Origin: Verrucomicrobiota bacterium
GTDB taxonomy: Bacteria; Verrucomicrobiota; Verrucomicrobiia; CAIQCK01
Direction of reading: 5' to 3'
Assembly: GCA_026397915.1 (NCBI GenBank)
Contig: JAPLTX010000058.1
Location: 1 to 64,000 of the forward strand
DNA length: 64,000 bases
Below are positions 17,889 through 26,641 of this stretch, in pieces. The notes beneath the pieces were generated by a model. The model saw only the letters and a list, made by a program, of their open reading frames with translations, ran no database searches and had not been told where the DNA came from. The stretch's first letter is position 1. The number at the start of each line of letters is the position of its first letter. The position numbers and the translations under genes are program-made.

Positions 17889-19088
17889 TCAAGAAACGTG
17901 CTTGGTCAGTTCCTTCGCATGTCGAATCGCAAGTCGGATGATGGAGCACACGGTGGCAATATCGTTTTCGGAAACTGCGGTGCCGGTCGGGAGGCACATG
18001 ATGTGTTCGGAAAGCCTTTCGGTTTCTGGCAACAGCAAGCCCGCATGGGGAAAACAGGAACGGTAAGGCTCCATGCGATGGCAAGCGGGATGGAAATACC
18101 GCCTCGCCAGTATGTTTTCGGCGTGCAAGATTCGAACCAAGTTGTTGCGGGATAACCCGGCTTTTTCAGCGTCCACCTCAACCACCACGTATTGGTGGTT
18201 GTTGCGCTCCTTCTGGTTATAAACAAACAGTGAAAGGCCTGGAATACCAGCGAGTTCCCGGCGGTAGGTTTCATGGTTGCGGCGATTAACAGCCATGAAC
18301 TCGTCCAGGCTTTCGAGATTCGTCAACCCCATCGCAGCCGAAATCTCGTTCATCTTGCCGTTGGTGCCGATGTAGTCCACTCGGTCGTAATCGGTGAACC
18401 CGAAGTTCTTCATCAACCGTATCTTTCGGGCCAATTCGTCGTTGTTGGTAGCAATCGCGCCGCCTTCGAGCGTGTTGAAAACCTTGGTCGCGTGGAAGCT
18501 GAACACCTCGGCTTCGCCGAAGCTGCCGATCATCCGACCGTTGTGCGTGCAGCCGAAGGCATGGGCTGCGTCGAACATGAGTTTCAGGCTACGCCGCTGC
18601 GCAATCTCCGTCAGCGCCTCAATTGCACATGCCTGACCCCACACGTGGACGCCGATGATGCCGGTCGTCCGCGGCGTAATCATTGGCTCGACTTTGCGCG
18701 GATCAAGAGTGTGCGTGTGTGGATCAACATCGCAAAACACCGGCGTGATGCCTTGCCATTGCAGAGCGTGTGCCGTCGCCACGAACGTGAATGAAGGCAC
18801 AATAACCTCTCCCTGCAAACCCAACGCACGGGTTGCCAATTCCAAAGCCACGGTGCCGTTGCAGATGGCAATACAGTGCCGCACGCCGAGCAACTTACTG
18901 AGCCGTTGCTCGAACTCTTGAACGCATTCGCCCCCGTTGGTCAACCAGCGACGATCCAGCACTTCGTTGATGCAACGGAGAAATGTTTCGCGATTGCCGA
19001 TGTTCGGACAACCAACATGTAGTGGCGAGACATAGGCAGGTCTGGCACCGTTGATCGCAAGGTCGCTCACTCTCGTTTTACCTGACAT
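17889..19088 (-). CDS. DegT/DnrJ/EryC1/StrS sugar aminotransferase
   Basis: PLP-dependent aminotransferase of 399 residues, the normal length. CNGTVALELATRALGL binds the cofactor phosphate, FDAAHAFGC holds the ring-stacking Asp, and the Schiff-base Lys lies in FSFHATKVFNTLEGG. The C-terminal segment YFHPACHRMEPYRSC resembles the viosamine/perosamine type. It would transfer an amino group to a nucleotide-linked keto-sugar, giving the amine that the acyl-transfer genes of this locus could modify. ATG 19088 follows AAGGA at about 11 bases. Confidence 0.87.
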   Translation of the reverse strand: MSGKTRVSDLAINGARPAYVSPLHVGCPNIGNRETFLRCINEVLDRRWLTNGGECVQEFEQRLSKLLGVRHCIAICNGTVALELATRALGLQGEVIVPSFTFVATAHALQWQGITPVFCDVDPHTHTLDPRKVEPMITPRTTGIIGVHVWGQACAIEALTEIAQRRSLKLMFDAAHAFGCTHNGRMIGSFGEAEVFSFHATKVFNTLEGGAIATNNDELARKIRLMKNFGFTDYDRVDYIGTNGKMNEISAAMGLTNLESLDEFMAVNRRNHETYRRELAGIPGLSLFVYNQKERNNHQYVVVEVDAEKAGLSRNNLVRILHAENILARRYFHPACHRMEPYRSCFPHAGLLLPETERLSEHIMCLPTGTAVSENDIATVCSIIRLAIRHAKELTKHVS

Positions 19089-19130
19089 AACCGGTGTTTT
19101 CCTTAGAATGAAGCAAGCTCGCAGGTCATG

Positions 19131-19838
19131 CTAAGCGATCACATTCTCTTTCCGCCTGCACACCGCGATGTAGAGGTTAATGCGGATCCCAAAATAATTA
19201 TCGCAGCAGAGACCAATCGAAAATGAATCGAAGTATCCTGAAAATGCATTGCGGATCTCGTCTTCGCTCTCGAATATACGAAAGACGTAGCCATTTCTTA
19301 AACCCCATGGATCTTTGGTAATCTCAACATGACCATCGCTCAACTGGTGCATGCCGTCGCAAATGGACGAGTGTTTCTCAGGCAGCGACGCAAACATCCA
19401 CCCCCCAGGCCGGAGCACGCGCGCATATTCCTTCACGTTGTCATCGAAGCTCGTTCCACCATCAACGTAGTAGCACGAATGACACGCGAGAATATAATCA
19501 AAGAAACTGTTGTTGTAGGGAATGGAATTATTTCGACCAACCTTCAACGTCACCGGGATACCTATCTGACTGGCACGCTCGCGGCCGATTGCGAGAATAT
19601 CCTCAGATATCTCGACACCATGAATTTCGAAACCAAGGTCGTTCAAAACCGGCCAGTTACGACCGTCGCCAAAGCCCATGTCCAACATTCGTCCGCCGAC
19701 ATATTTGCTCTTGTCGAACGACAGGCCCGGATACTTCCCCTGCAAAGTCCGCAACACCCACTCCGTCGGATAGAGATTCCGTGGACGCTGCTTTTTATGG
19801 AAAGCCGTATATGAACAATCAACGTTTTCTTGCTTCAT
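19131..19838 (-). CDS. SAM-dependent methyltransferase
   Basis: Class I methyltransferase of 235 residues with LDMGFGDGRNWPVL as the SAM loop, GVEISEDILAIGRERA as motif II and VLRPGGWMFASLPEKH as the post-core strand. I chose ATG 19838 over a TTG two codons upstream. This and its neighbours up to 23215 are noticeably more AT-rich than the genes at 23306-26358. It probably acts as a tailoring enzyme on a glycan sugar; the target is unknown. Confidence 0.85.
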   Translation of the reverse strand: MKQENVDCSYTAFHKKQRPRNLYPTEWVLRTLQGKYPGLSFDKSKYVGGRMLDMGFGDGRNWPVLNDLGFEIHGVEISEDILAIGRERASQIGIPVTLKVGRNNSIPYNNSFFDYILACHSCYYVDGGTSFDDNVKEYARVLRPGGWMFASLPEKHSSICDGMHQLSDGHVEITKDPWGLRNGYVFRIFESEDEIRNAFSGYFDSFSIGLCCDNYFGIRINLYIAVCRRKENVIA

Positions 19839-19893
19839 CTTCAAACAGCCCCAGCACCTCTAAGTCCGTGCGTCCACAGCGTTCCGCGATGTC

Positions 19894-20844
19894 TCAGCCA
19901 TCTGATGCCAACACAGCATATCCAAATCCATTTCGTCCAAAGTCGTTGCCACAATAAAACACGTATAACTGGTCACCAACTGCACATACGTTGGGGTAAC
20001 AGACCATCTCCGAGTCCCACCCGGTTGTGGAAACACCCATTCCAGCGAGTGAGTCATCTCGGTGCCATATGTTCATATCCTCGGACCAAGCGTAACCAAT
20101 CCGGTATCCACGCTCAGCATTCCGAAATGATGTGCTGTGCCGATACGAGAAATACATATGGTAACGATCTTGCAGTTTGAAAACCGCAGGGGTGGTTTGC
20201 GTTTCGTCCTCCAATACAAACGGGAGAAGTGGTTTGCCATTTCTCTCCCACCGGACTCCGTCACCTGATGTAGCATGAACAACGACGTAGCGGGATTCCG
20301 CTTTTGTTCCACTCTTTATCCACTCTGCACCGGTTGAATACCACATGTGCCACTCGTGCTCGTTTGTGCGCAACACAAACTGTCCGTTTTGCAGATACGG
20401 TTCGTTATACTGACTGCCGATCACAGGCCCCCGGAACATACGCTCAAAATGCCCCCCCCCATCTTGACTAACCGCCAACCCTATTGCCCAATTGTAAGGA
20501 ACATCCACGCATCGAGTCCAACCTACGTAATACATCCAGAATTCGTCGTTCTTGCGCACCACACTACCAGTCATGCACCCATGCTGGTCGAAGCAACCAA
20601 TATCCCCGAGAGTTAGCACCGGCTCCGAACTGACGCCAATCACACGGCTCGGATTCTGCAGTTCTACATCCACATACGCTGGGTGGCTTTCTGACAACCC
20701 TCCCCTGGACTCAGGGCGGGTATTAAAGAAGATGCGGATGCGGTCTTTAAGGACAACAGGTGACGGATTCTGAGCATGAGACCACATCCAAGGCTTGCGG
20801 TGCTCATGAACTGCGAATATCTGGCCGTGTTTGTTCCACTTCAT
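19894..20844 (-). CDS. GH43/GH32-like beta-propeller protein in glycan locus
   Basis: A 316-residue protein with repeated blades of the pattern hydrophobic-W/Y-x-M-Y-Y (FWMYYVGWTR, WHMWYSTGAEW, YHMYFSYRHST, LYVFYCGNDF), which indicates a five-bladed propeller of the GH43/GH32 or DUF377-like superfamily. No signal peptide is visible, so it is probably cytoplasmic. In a synthesis locus it may bind or transfer sugars rather than degrade glycan. GAGG lies 8 bases before ATG 20844. A run of nine G lies in the coding strand at residues 129-131. Confidence 0.65.
   Translation of the reverse strand: MKWNKHGQIFAVHEHRKPWMWSHAQNPSPVVLKDRIRIFFNTRPESRGGLSESHPAYVDVELQNPSRVIGVSSEPVLTLGDIGCFDQHGCMTGSVVRKNDEFWMYYVGWTRCVDVPYNWAIGLAVSQDGGGHFERMFRGPVIGSQYNEPYLQNGQFVLRTNEHEWHMWYSTGAEWIKSGTKAESRYVVVHATSGDGVRWERNGKPLLPFVLEDETQTTPAVFKLQDRYHMYFSYRHSTSFRNAERGYRIGYAWSEDMNIWHRDDSLAGMGVSTTGWDSEMVCYPNVCAVGDQLYVFYCGNDFGRNGFGYAVLASDG
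20452..20460 (-). repeat. G9 homopolymer in propeller gene
   Basis: Nine G residues on the coding strand encode Gly-Gly-Gly at residues 129-131. A one-base slip would shift the frame in the middle of the protein, making this a potential phase-variable site. It could also be an ordinary glycine run or a sequencing-sensitive spot. Confidence 0.5.
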
Positions 20845-20866
20845 GAACCATGCCTCATCATAATTC

Positions 20867-21877
20867 CTATTTGTTCAACTCTTCCTGAGCGCAACGTCTG
20901 ACAGCGCGGTCGAGCCACTCATGCATGCTCTTCCCACTTTTCTCCCGCGCTCGATGTGCCAGCTTCTTTGTCTCATCCGTGACACCCTCCAACTGTCCAT
21001 AATAACGAATCCAATGGTTTCCACCACGTTTTCCCGGAATTGGAACGTAATAATTTGCAGCCGGCTCCCGCTCTGCCACGGTAAATTCGAGCAATAAGTA
21101 TGCTCCCATCATAATCCACTCAACTTTCACATCGGCAGCATTGACTGGCAAACAGGCCAGCGGAACTTCGGCACGAAGCAGAGGGTTTGAGTTCATCATG
21201 ATGCGGCCCATTTCGGTGTCGCGCAGCCACGGAGCCATGCTCTCGTCTCCGACAACCACCTTCCCGCCCGGTTTGACCACTCGGGCCAACTCACTCAAAC
21301 ACCGTTTGACCTCCGAGAAGGTGTTAATGCCGCCGAAGTGGTGGGCAGCGTCAAAACAACGATCTGGAAACGACAAATACGAAGCGTTCGCCAGCGAGAA
21401 CTCAACTTTGGCCGGGCTGTCCTTGAGCCGAACCATCGCGTGGTGGAGAAATGCGGGCGACAGTTCCTGTGCAAAGACACACCCATCCACACCCACAGCA
21501 TTGGCAAGGTATTGCGTGCCCCGTCCATTACCGCAGCCAACTTCCAAGACCGTCATGCCGGATTTCAAGTCCAACATATCCACGATTTTGCGTCGCACTT
21601 GTTCTTCGGGCGTATGAAACGTATCGAAAGGAACATGGGCATAAACATCATATTCGGAAGCCAACGCTTCATAGGCGGCGCGCGTCTTGGCGTCGGATTC
21701 GGGCAGTTCACGCGGCCATGTAAAATCCGGAAGACCGTCACGGATTTCGAACCTATCGCCTCGCTCGTTCTCGAAACACCCCTCGACAATCCGATCATCG
21801 CTGGATCGGACAACATGCAGCTTCAACTTCGACTTCGTCGCCGGGCAACGGTAGAACCTAGCCAATTCAGCATTCAT
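20867..21877 (-). CDS. SAM-dependent methyltransferase with Trm112-like N-terminus
   Basis: A 336-residue protein. The first 55 residues (FYRCPATKSKLKL to GLPDFTW) look like the small Trm112-type domain often found before such enzymes. The class I core follows with VLEVGCGNGRGTQYL, FDAAHHFGGINTF and VVKPGGKVVVGDE. The C-terminal 100 residues contain YYVPIPGKRGGNHW, which I do not recognise. It belongs to the block of tailoring methyltransferases. ATG 21877. The 168-bp gap upstream (21878-22045) shows nothing recognisable. Confidence 0.82.
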   Translation of the reverse strand: MNAELARFYRCPATKSKLKLHVVRSSDDRIVEGCFENERGDRFEIRDGLPDFTWPRELPESDAKTRAAYEALASEYDVYAHVPFDTFHTPEEQVRRKIVDMLDLKSGMTVLEVGCGNGRGTQYLANAVGVDGCVFAQELSPAFLHHAMVRLKDSPAKVEFSLANASYLSFPDRCFDAAHHFGGINTFSEVKRCLSELARVVKPGGKVVVGDESMAPWLRDTEMGRIMMNSNPLLRAEVPLACLPVNAADVKVEWIMMGAYLLLEFTVAEREPAANYYVPIPGKRGGNHWIRYYGQLEGVTDETKKLAHRAREKSGKSMHEWLDRAVRRCAQEELNK

Positions 21878-22045
21878 GATCCTGTATCCTCTTGAGTGAT
21901 GCCCAAATAATATGTTCTCCTGCCGCAGACCGGTTCACGGCTGCACAAATTTTGGTCCACAAATGCCAACCATTTGCACAATCCGCCATGCCAACACCAC
22001 CATCTCGCGCCACGCGATTGGGAACGAGCCATTGCGAGAAACTCC

Positions 22046-23215
22046 TCAAAAAGGAACAAACTGGTCCCATGCAACTACATGAACCCATGATTCCTTCAAA
22101 CGTGGAACGAGAGACGCGTGACCTGCTGGACTGGTTCCCAAAACAATCACCGCATTTTCCCGGGTAACGTTGCTGTTCATTAACCGCACGGGTTTTCCCA
22201 AGAAACTCCCCGTAGCGTCTTCCAGATTATCCACAAGACAAGAGTCCACTTTCTCCCAATATGACGGACAGTATGCCGCCAAGACGGAACTCCAGTAACT
22301 GGCGCCAAGATTGAAAACTACTGAGAAAGGCGACACTTCCCTCAAAATGTGTTCTTGCACAAGAGAGAATGCCTGCAAGTATTCGCACCGACGCCGTAGA
22401 ACATCTGGGAGCGATGGCCGCACGCTGGTGTCAGTTGCTGCCCCAGAGGAAGCATGTTCTTTTGCCGACAATACCACCATCTGAGACGGGGGCAGAGCAG
22501 GCGAGCGCGGGGATTCCGACCATCGAACGCTTTCAAACCCAATCCCTTTGCAGAGATCAACGAGATGCACCGGAAGAAACGAGAAGTTCTGATCACTCCA
22601 AAGCAATTCCACGTTGGGCAATGACCCGTCAGGACAAGTAATCACAATAGTGCCGTCGTTTGTCACGATCTTCTTCAAATGACCGATGAACTGTCGGGCA
22701 TCAGTGACGTGCTGAATAACGTTTGTGCTAATCACCAAATCATATCCTGACCTAGACAATTCCACGTCGCCGAGTCGGCCTTCATACACGACAAACCCTT
22801 TCTCACGAGCCACCGACACGTTGTGGCTTGATGGATCCAGCCCCTCTATAACAGCATGCGGAAACAAATCCCGCATTGCCTCCATCGCCCACCCCTGCCC
22901 GCATCCAGCATCAAGTATCCGCTTGGGTGCTGATTTGAGCACTGTGCGAATCCATTCCACCATCGTCGAGTAACGACGGCGATGGAATTGAGTTGTGCCA
23001 GGCCTGTTGTAATACGTCGCATAGTCCTTTTCGTAATAGTCGCTATACCCAAGGAACTCTGCCCGAACACGTTGTAAGAAACCGCACTTAGCACACTGTG
23101 ATTTTCCAAGTGGCTGCTTAACGATGCGGCCCGCCGTGGTCACGGATTGCACCGGATGGGGATCAGGGAGATCATGCCACTCAGTGGAGCCACAAATCTG
23201 ACATGTTGATTTCAT
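22046..23215 (-). CDS. Sugar C-methyltransferase-like protein (three-domain)
   Basis: A 389-residue protein with the domain order of TDP-sugar C-methyltransferases. It has an N-terminal zinc site (CQIC near residue 5 and CAKC near 45), a class I SAM core (ILDAGCGQGWAMEAM, YDLVISTNVIQHVTD) and a C-terminal domain with FNLGASYWSSVLAAY and ENAVIVLGTSPAGH. It would add a C-methyl group to a keto-sugar nucleotide, or be a close relative with another target. I prefer ATG 23215; GTG 23254 is an alternative start. Confidence 0.75.
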   Translation of the reverse strand: MKSTCQICGSTEWHDLPDPHPVQSVTTAGRIVKQPLGKSQCAKCGFLQRVRAEFLGYSDYYEKDYATYYNRPGTTQFHRRRYSTMVEWIRTVLKSAPKRILDAGCGQGWAMEAMRDLFPHAVIEGLDPSSHNVSVAREKGFVVYEGRLGDVELSRSGYDLVISTNVIQHVTDARQFIGHLKKIVTNDGTIVITCPDGSLPNVELLWSDQNFSFLPVHLVDLCKGIGFESVRWSESPRSPALPPSQMVVLSAKEHASSGAATDTSVRPSLPDVLRRRCEYLQAFSLVQEHILREVSPFSVVFNLGASYWSSVLAAYCPSYWEKVDSCLVDNLEDATGSFLGKPVRLMNSNVTRENAVIVLGTSPAGHASLVPRLKESWVHVVAWDQFVPF

Positions 23216-23305
23216 TTCTAGGTGTTCTTCAATACTGCCACTTACGTGTTGCACGCTTTGCCTGTTTGCCGAGGGATGTTCACGCCGCCGATGGGCAAGT
23301 GCGGC

Positions 23306-23980
23306 CTACTTCATCTTGGTCAGGCGCAGGAAATGTTCCGAATCTAGGCGGAATTTCGGCGTTTCAGGTTCGATGTAAACGCTGCGGGGCGGGGCGTTTT
23401 TGGTGATGAGGGCGCCCGCGCCAATGAAGCTCTCAGTCCCGACGGTAACTTCGTGGCCGATGGTCGCGTTGACGCCCAGATAGCAGTAAGGCTCGATGAC
23501 CGAGCTGCCCCCGATGATGCACTGGCCGGAAAGATAGCAGTGGTCGCCCACGCTGGCATGGTGGCCGATATGGTTGCCGCTCCAGACAAACACGTTGCTG
23601 CCCAACCGCGAGCAGGGCTGGAGGACCGCGTTTTCCAGCACGAGGCAGTTGTCGCCGATCTCAATCTTGCCGAAGTTCGCCGCCTGGGAGTTGATGTAGC
23701 TGATCAGTTCGTAGCCCTTGGCCTTGGCCTCGTGGTATTTCTGCGCCCGGAATTTGTTCAGGTTCTGGTAACCCACGGCGACGAACATTTTGAACCGGTC
23801 AGGTGGGTATTTGGCCTGGACCTCCTCAAAGGGCACCACGGGCAGACCCAGCTTCTGCGACTGTTTCAGAAAGCCGCTGTCCACGGCAAAAGCAACGATC
23901 TCATGCGGGCTGTCGTAGGTGAGGTAGTAGTAGGCCTCATCCGCAATCTTGCCGTCTCCAAAAAGCACAATCTTGCTCAT
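23306..23980 (-). CDS. PglD/NeuD-like sugar acyltransferase (left-handed beta-helix)
   Basis: A 224-residue protein. An N-terminal Rossmann-like sugar-nucleotide domain (KIVLFGDGKIADEAYYYL) is followed by hexapeptide repeats that form a left-handed beta-helix. The catalytic His lies in WSGNHIGHHASVGD, and NVFVWSGNHI and IGHEVTVG belong to the coils. Family members N-acetylate UDP-4-amino sugars, for example in bacillosamine and legionaminic acid pathways. ATG 23980 has AGGAGAG close upstream, one of the best ribosome sites in the locus. It lies 14 bp after the adenylation gene and may use its acyl product instead of acetyl-CoA. Confidence 0.82.
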   Translation of the reverse strand: MSKIVLFGDGKIADEAYYYLTYDSPHEIVAFAVDSGFLKQSQKLGLPVVPFEEVQAKYPPDRFKMFVAVGYQNLNKFRAQKYHEAKAKGYELISYINSQAANFGKIEIGDNCLVLENAVLQPCSRLGSNVFVWSGNHIGHHASVGDHCYLSGQCIIGGSSVIEPYCYLGVNATIGHEVTVGTESFIGAGALITKNAPPRSVYIEPETPKFRLDSEHFLRLTKMK

Positions 23981-23994
23981 AGACTCTCCTCTCA

Positions 23995-25560
23995 TCAGCC
24001 GGCAGCCGGCAAATACGCGGCCGCGAGGGCGCGGCGATCCACCTTGCCGTTCGGGTTCTTGGGTAGGACGCTTTGCTGGTGAAACACCGCCGGGATCATG
24101 TAGTCGGGGATGATCCTCTTCAGGTCCCGGCGAATCTGTTCGGGATCCAGTTCCTGCCGCGTTGCAACAACCGCCAGAATCCGGCTGCTGCCACCCGCTT
24201 TGGAATGCAGGGCCGCCGCCTCGGACACGTATGGCAGGCAATGGAGGGCGGCCTCGATTTCTTCGAGCTCAATCCGGTAACCCATGTGTTTGATCTGGTT
24301 GTCCTTCCGGCCGTGGATGTAGAGCCTGCCATCCGCCGGGTTGAGGCGCACGAGGTCGCCGGTCTTATACATCCACTCCTGGAACTTGTCGTTGCAGGGG
24401 TTCTGGACAAAGCTGGCGGCGGTGCGCTCAGGATCGTTGTAGTAGCCTTTGCCAACGTTAGGCCCCAACAGACACAGCTCGCCGATCTCGCCATCCGGCG
24501 CCACCCGGCTGTCGTCGCCCAGAATCAGGTATCCAAAGTTTTTGGCAATATGTCCGAGCGGAGGCAGTCCGGTCGGATTGTCGAGGTCGGAAGCCGCGAG
24601 CTTGCAGGACGAGCAGATGCAGGTGCATTCGGTCGGCCCATAAACGTTGTGGAACTCGCTGGTGTCTTGGTAGGTGTCGTAGAGCTTCTTGAGCTTGGCG
24701 TTGGGATACCCTTCGCCCCCAAACACGAAGCGCCGGATGGTCCGGAGGTATTTGCCGTTCGCGGCCTTCATAGTCTGGAGGAAGATCAGCAACGAGGGCA
24801 CGGAGAACCAGAGAGAACATCGCGTCCGGTCAATTTTCTCGACCAGCACCTTCGGGTCGCGAACCTCCTCCTTGGTGAAGGGAACCAGGCACGCCCCGTT
24901 GAAGAGCGACGAGTAGAAGTCGAAGACCGAGTTGTCAAAGTAGAGCGGGTTGACGTTCGTCAGGATGTCCTCGGGCGTAATGGAATAGGTCTCCCGGCTC
25001 CATTCGATGAGGTTGAGAACATTCGCATGGGTCATGACAGCGCCCTTCGGGAAGCCGGTGGAACCCGAAGTATACATGATGTAGGCGGGGCAACTACCGG
25101 TGACGAGGAACGTTTCCGGCAAATCCGTGTCCGTCTGACGGGCGAGCAGCGCGGCCAGCGAGTCAGGGTTCTTGTCCAGATGGACCACGCCCAACTGGAC
25201 TGGAAGCTCACCCAAGCTGGCGGCAAAATCGGCTTCCGAGACCAGCAGCTTCGGCCGGCAGGTGGAGACGATCTTCCGAAGCCGCTCGACCGGGCTGTCG
25301 GGATCCAACACGCAATAGGCCGCGCCGAGCTTCAGGCAGGCCAACATCGCCGCGAAGGCATGCAGGCTCTTGGTCCCGGATATGGCCACCACGCAGGTCG
25401 GGCCAACCCCGTGGCTGAGCAGCACCCGCGCCATGCGGTTGGCCAGCGCGTTCAATTCCGCATAGCTGACGCTTGGGCCATCGCCGATGCACAACGCCGG
25501 GCGGTCCGCGTGCCGGCTCGCAGTGGCCTGGAATCGGATGCCGAGATTGTAGCTATACAT
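23995..25560 (-). CDS. Stand-alone adenylation enzyme (NRPS A-domain / DltA-like)
   Basis: A 521-residue AMP-forming ligase with every core motif intact: A3 YTSGSTGFPKG near 163-173, A4 YFDNS with Asp209, A5 NVYGPTE, A7 YKTGDL, A8 GRKDNQIKHMGYRIELEE, and the A10 lysine Lys506 in NPNGKVDRRAL. Asp209 is the position that contacts the alpha-amino group in amino-acid-specific A domains, so an amino acid substrate is favoured. It should activate the acid with ATP and load it onto the acyl carrier protein encoded at 26360-26593. There is no fused carrier or condensation domain. ATG 25560. Confidence 0.88.
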   Translation of the reverse strand: MYSYNLGIRFQATASRHADRPALCIGDGPSVSYAELNALANRMARVLLSHGVGPTCVVAISGTKSLHAFAAMLACLKLGAAYCVLDPDSPVERLRKIVSTCRPKLLVSEADFAASLGELPVQLGVVHLDKNPDSLAALLARQTDTDLPETFLVTGSCPAYIMYTSGSTGFPKGAVMTHANVLNLIEWSRETYSITPEDILTNVNPLYFDNSVFDFYSSLFNGACLVPFTKEEVRDPKVLVEKIDRTRCSLWFSVPSLLIFLQTMKAANGKYLRTIRRFVFGGEGYPNAKLKKLYDTYQDTSEFHNVYGPTECTCICSSCKLAASDLDNPTGLPPLGHIAKNFGYLILGDDSRVAPDGEIGELCLLGPNVGKGYYNDPERTAASFVQNPCNDKFQEWMYKTGDLVRLNPADGRLYIHGRKDNQIKHMGYRIELEEIEAALHCLPYVSEAAALHSKAGGSSRILAVVATRQELDPEQIRRDLKRIIPDYMIPAVFHQQSVLPKNPNGKVDRRALAAAYLPAAG

Positions 25561-25608
25561 GGTCGCGCGAAGTTTGAAACGGGCGGCGATATTGCAGACG
25601 GGTCGGAA

Positions 25609-26358
25609 CTAGACCACCAGGCCGCCATCAACCTCAAAAACCTTGCCGGTGAAGAAGTCGTTTTCCACCACGGCAACGACGGCTTGCGCGATTTCCTCCG
25701 GCTTGCCGAGCCGGCGGAGAGGAACGCGCTTGACGATTTCCTTCAGGACCGGCTCGCTCAACGCACTCTTCGTGGACCCGGTTTCGCTGTAACCGGGCGC
25801 CACAGCGGCGACGCGGATTCCCATCATGCCCAGTTCCTTCGCCCACGTGGCTGTCAGCGCATTGACGCCGGCTTTGGCAGCCGAGTAGGCGGATTGGCCG
25901 ACATTGCCTGCGGCGGACACGGAGCTGATGTTGACAACAACGCCACGGGTCCGGGTGGCGATCATTTTCTCGATAACGCAGAGCGTCGTGTAGAAGACGG
26001 AGCTGAGGTCGGCGTCGAGAACCTTTCGCCACATGGCCACGTCGTGCCGGACGATTCCCGCGGGCGACAGGCACACGAGCGGGGCGCTGTAGATGATGCC
26101 GGCGTTATTCACCAACACGTCGGCGGCCCCAAATCGCTCGTGGAACCGCGCCGTCGTGGCGGCCACTTGGTCGTAGTCCGAGAGATCACACTGGAAGCCA
26201 ACCACCGTCGGATGGGTTTGGGCCAACTGGTCCAACCCTTGGGCGTTTAGATCGAACACGGTCACGGCTGCTCCCTTGGAAAGGAACAACTCGACCATGG
26301 AGCGACCCAAGCCGCTGACTCCTCCGGTGACAATCACCTTTTTGTTTCGTAGTTCCAT
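25609..26358 (-). CDS. Short-chain dehydrogenase/reductase (FabG-like)
   Basis: A classical SDR of 249 residues with GGVSGLGRSMVE (cofactor loop), NNAGI, the Ser of NISSVSAAGN and the catalytic YxxxK as YSAAK. It follows the acyl carrier protein gene after a single base, with ATG 26358. In this module it may reduce a carrier-bound beta-keto acyl group or oxidise a hydroxy acid before transfer. A role on a free sugar is less likely given the neighbours. Confidence 0.85.
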   Translation of the reverse strand: MELRNKKVIVTGGVSGLGRSMVELFLSKGAAVTVFDLNAQGLDQLAQTHPTVVGFQCDLSDYDQVAATTARFHERFGAADVLVNNAGIIYSAPLVCLSPAGIVRHDVAMWRKVLDADLSSVFYTTLCVIEKMIATRTRGVVVNISSVSAAGNVGQSAYSAAKAGVNALTATWAKELGMMGIRVAAVAPGYSETGSTKSALSEPVLKEIVKRVPLRRLGKPEEIAQAVVAVVENDFFTGKVFEVDGGLVV

Positions 26359-26359
26359 G

Positions 26360-26593
26360 TCAGCCTTCCAATCCCCTGCCGCGCAACACGCGTTTGATAT
26401 CGCCCACGCTGATCATGGAAACGATTTCATCCATCGTCAGTTCGATTCCGAACGTCTGCTCGATGGAAGCGACAAGCTCCATGTGCCTCATGGAATCCCA
26501 TGTCTCAACTTCCTTCATCGCGAGGGAGTCCCTGACTTGCAAAGCGGGAATGTGCAGGACATCAACCAGTATCGTTTGAACTTTTTCTTGCAT
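26360..26593 (-). CDS. Acyl carrier protein / stand-alone carrier domain
   Basis: A 77-residue acidic protein with the phosphopantetheine attachment site TWDSMRHMEL; Ser34 is the carrier serine. Four predicted helices and a length of 77 match free-standing ACP/PCP proteins. It lies directly before the SDR and adenylation genes, so it probably holds the activated acyl group for transfer to a glycan amino sugar, much as DltC does for D-alanine. ATG 26593. Confidence 0.9.
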   Translation of the reverse strand: MQEKVQTILVDVLHIPALQVRDSLAMKEVETWDSMRHMELVASIEQTFGIELTMDEIVSMISVGDIKRVLRGRGLEG

Positions 26594-26641
26594 TTGTGTT
26601 GTTGGGCCGCGACCACGTCCTCGGCAGGAATGCGCCGACCG

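Noticed and set aside
24073-26250. A 725-residue open frame on the plus strand opposite the adenylation and SDR genes
   Set aside because: It is antisense to two genes with complete motif sets. Long open antisense frames are expected in GC-rich coding DNA, and its residues show no recognisable domain.
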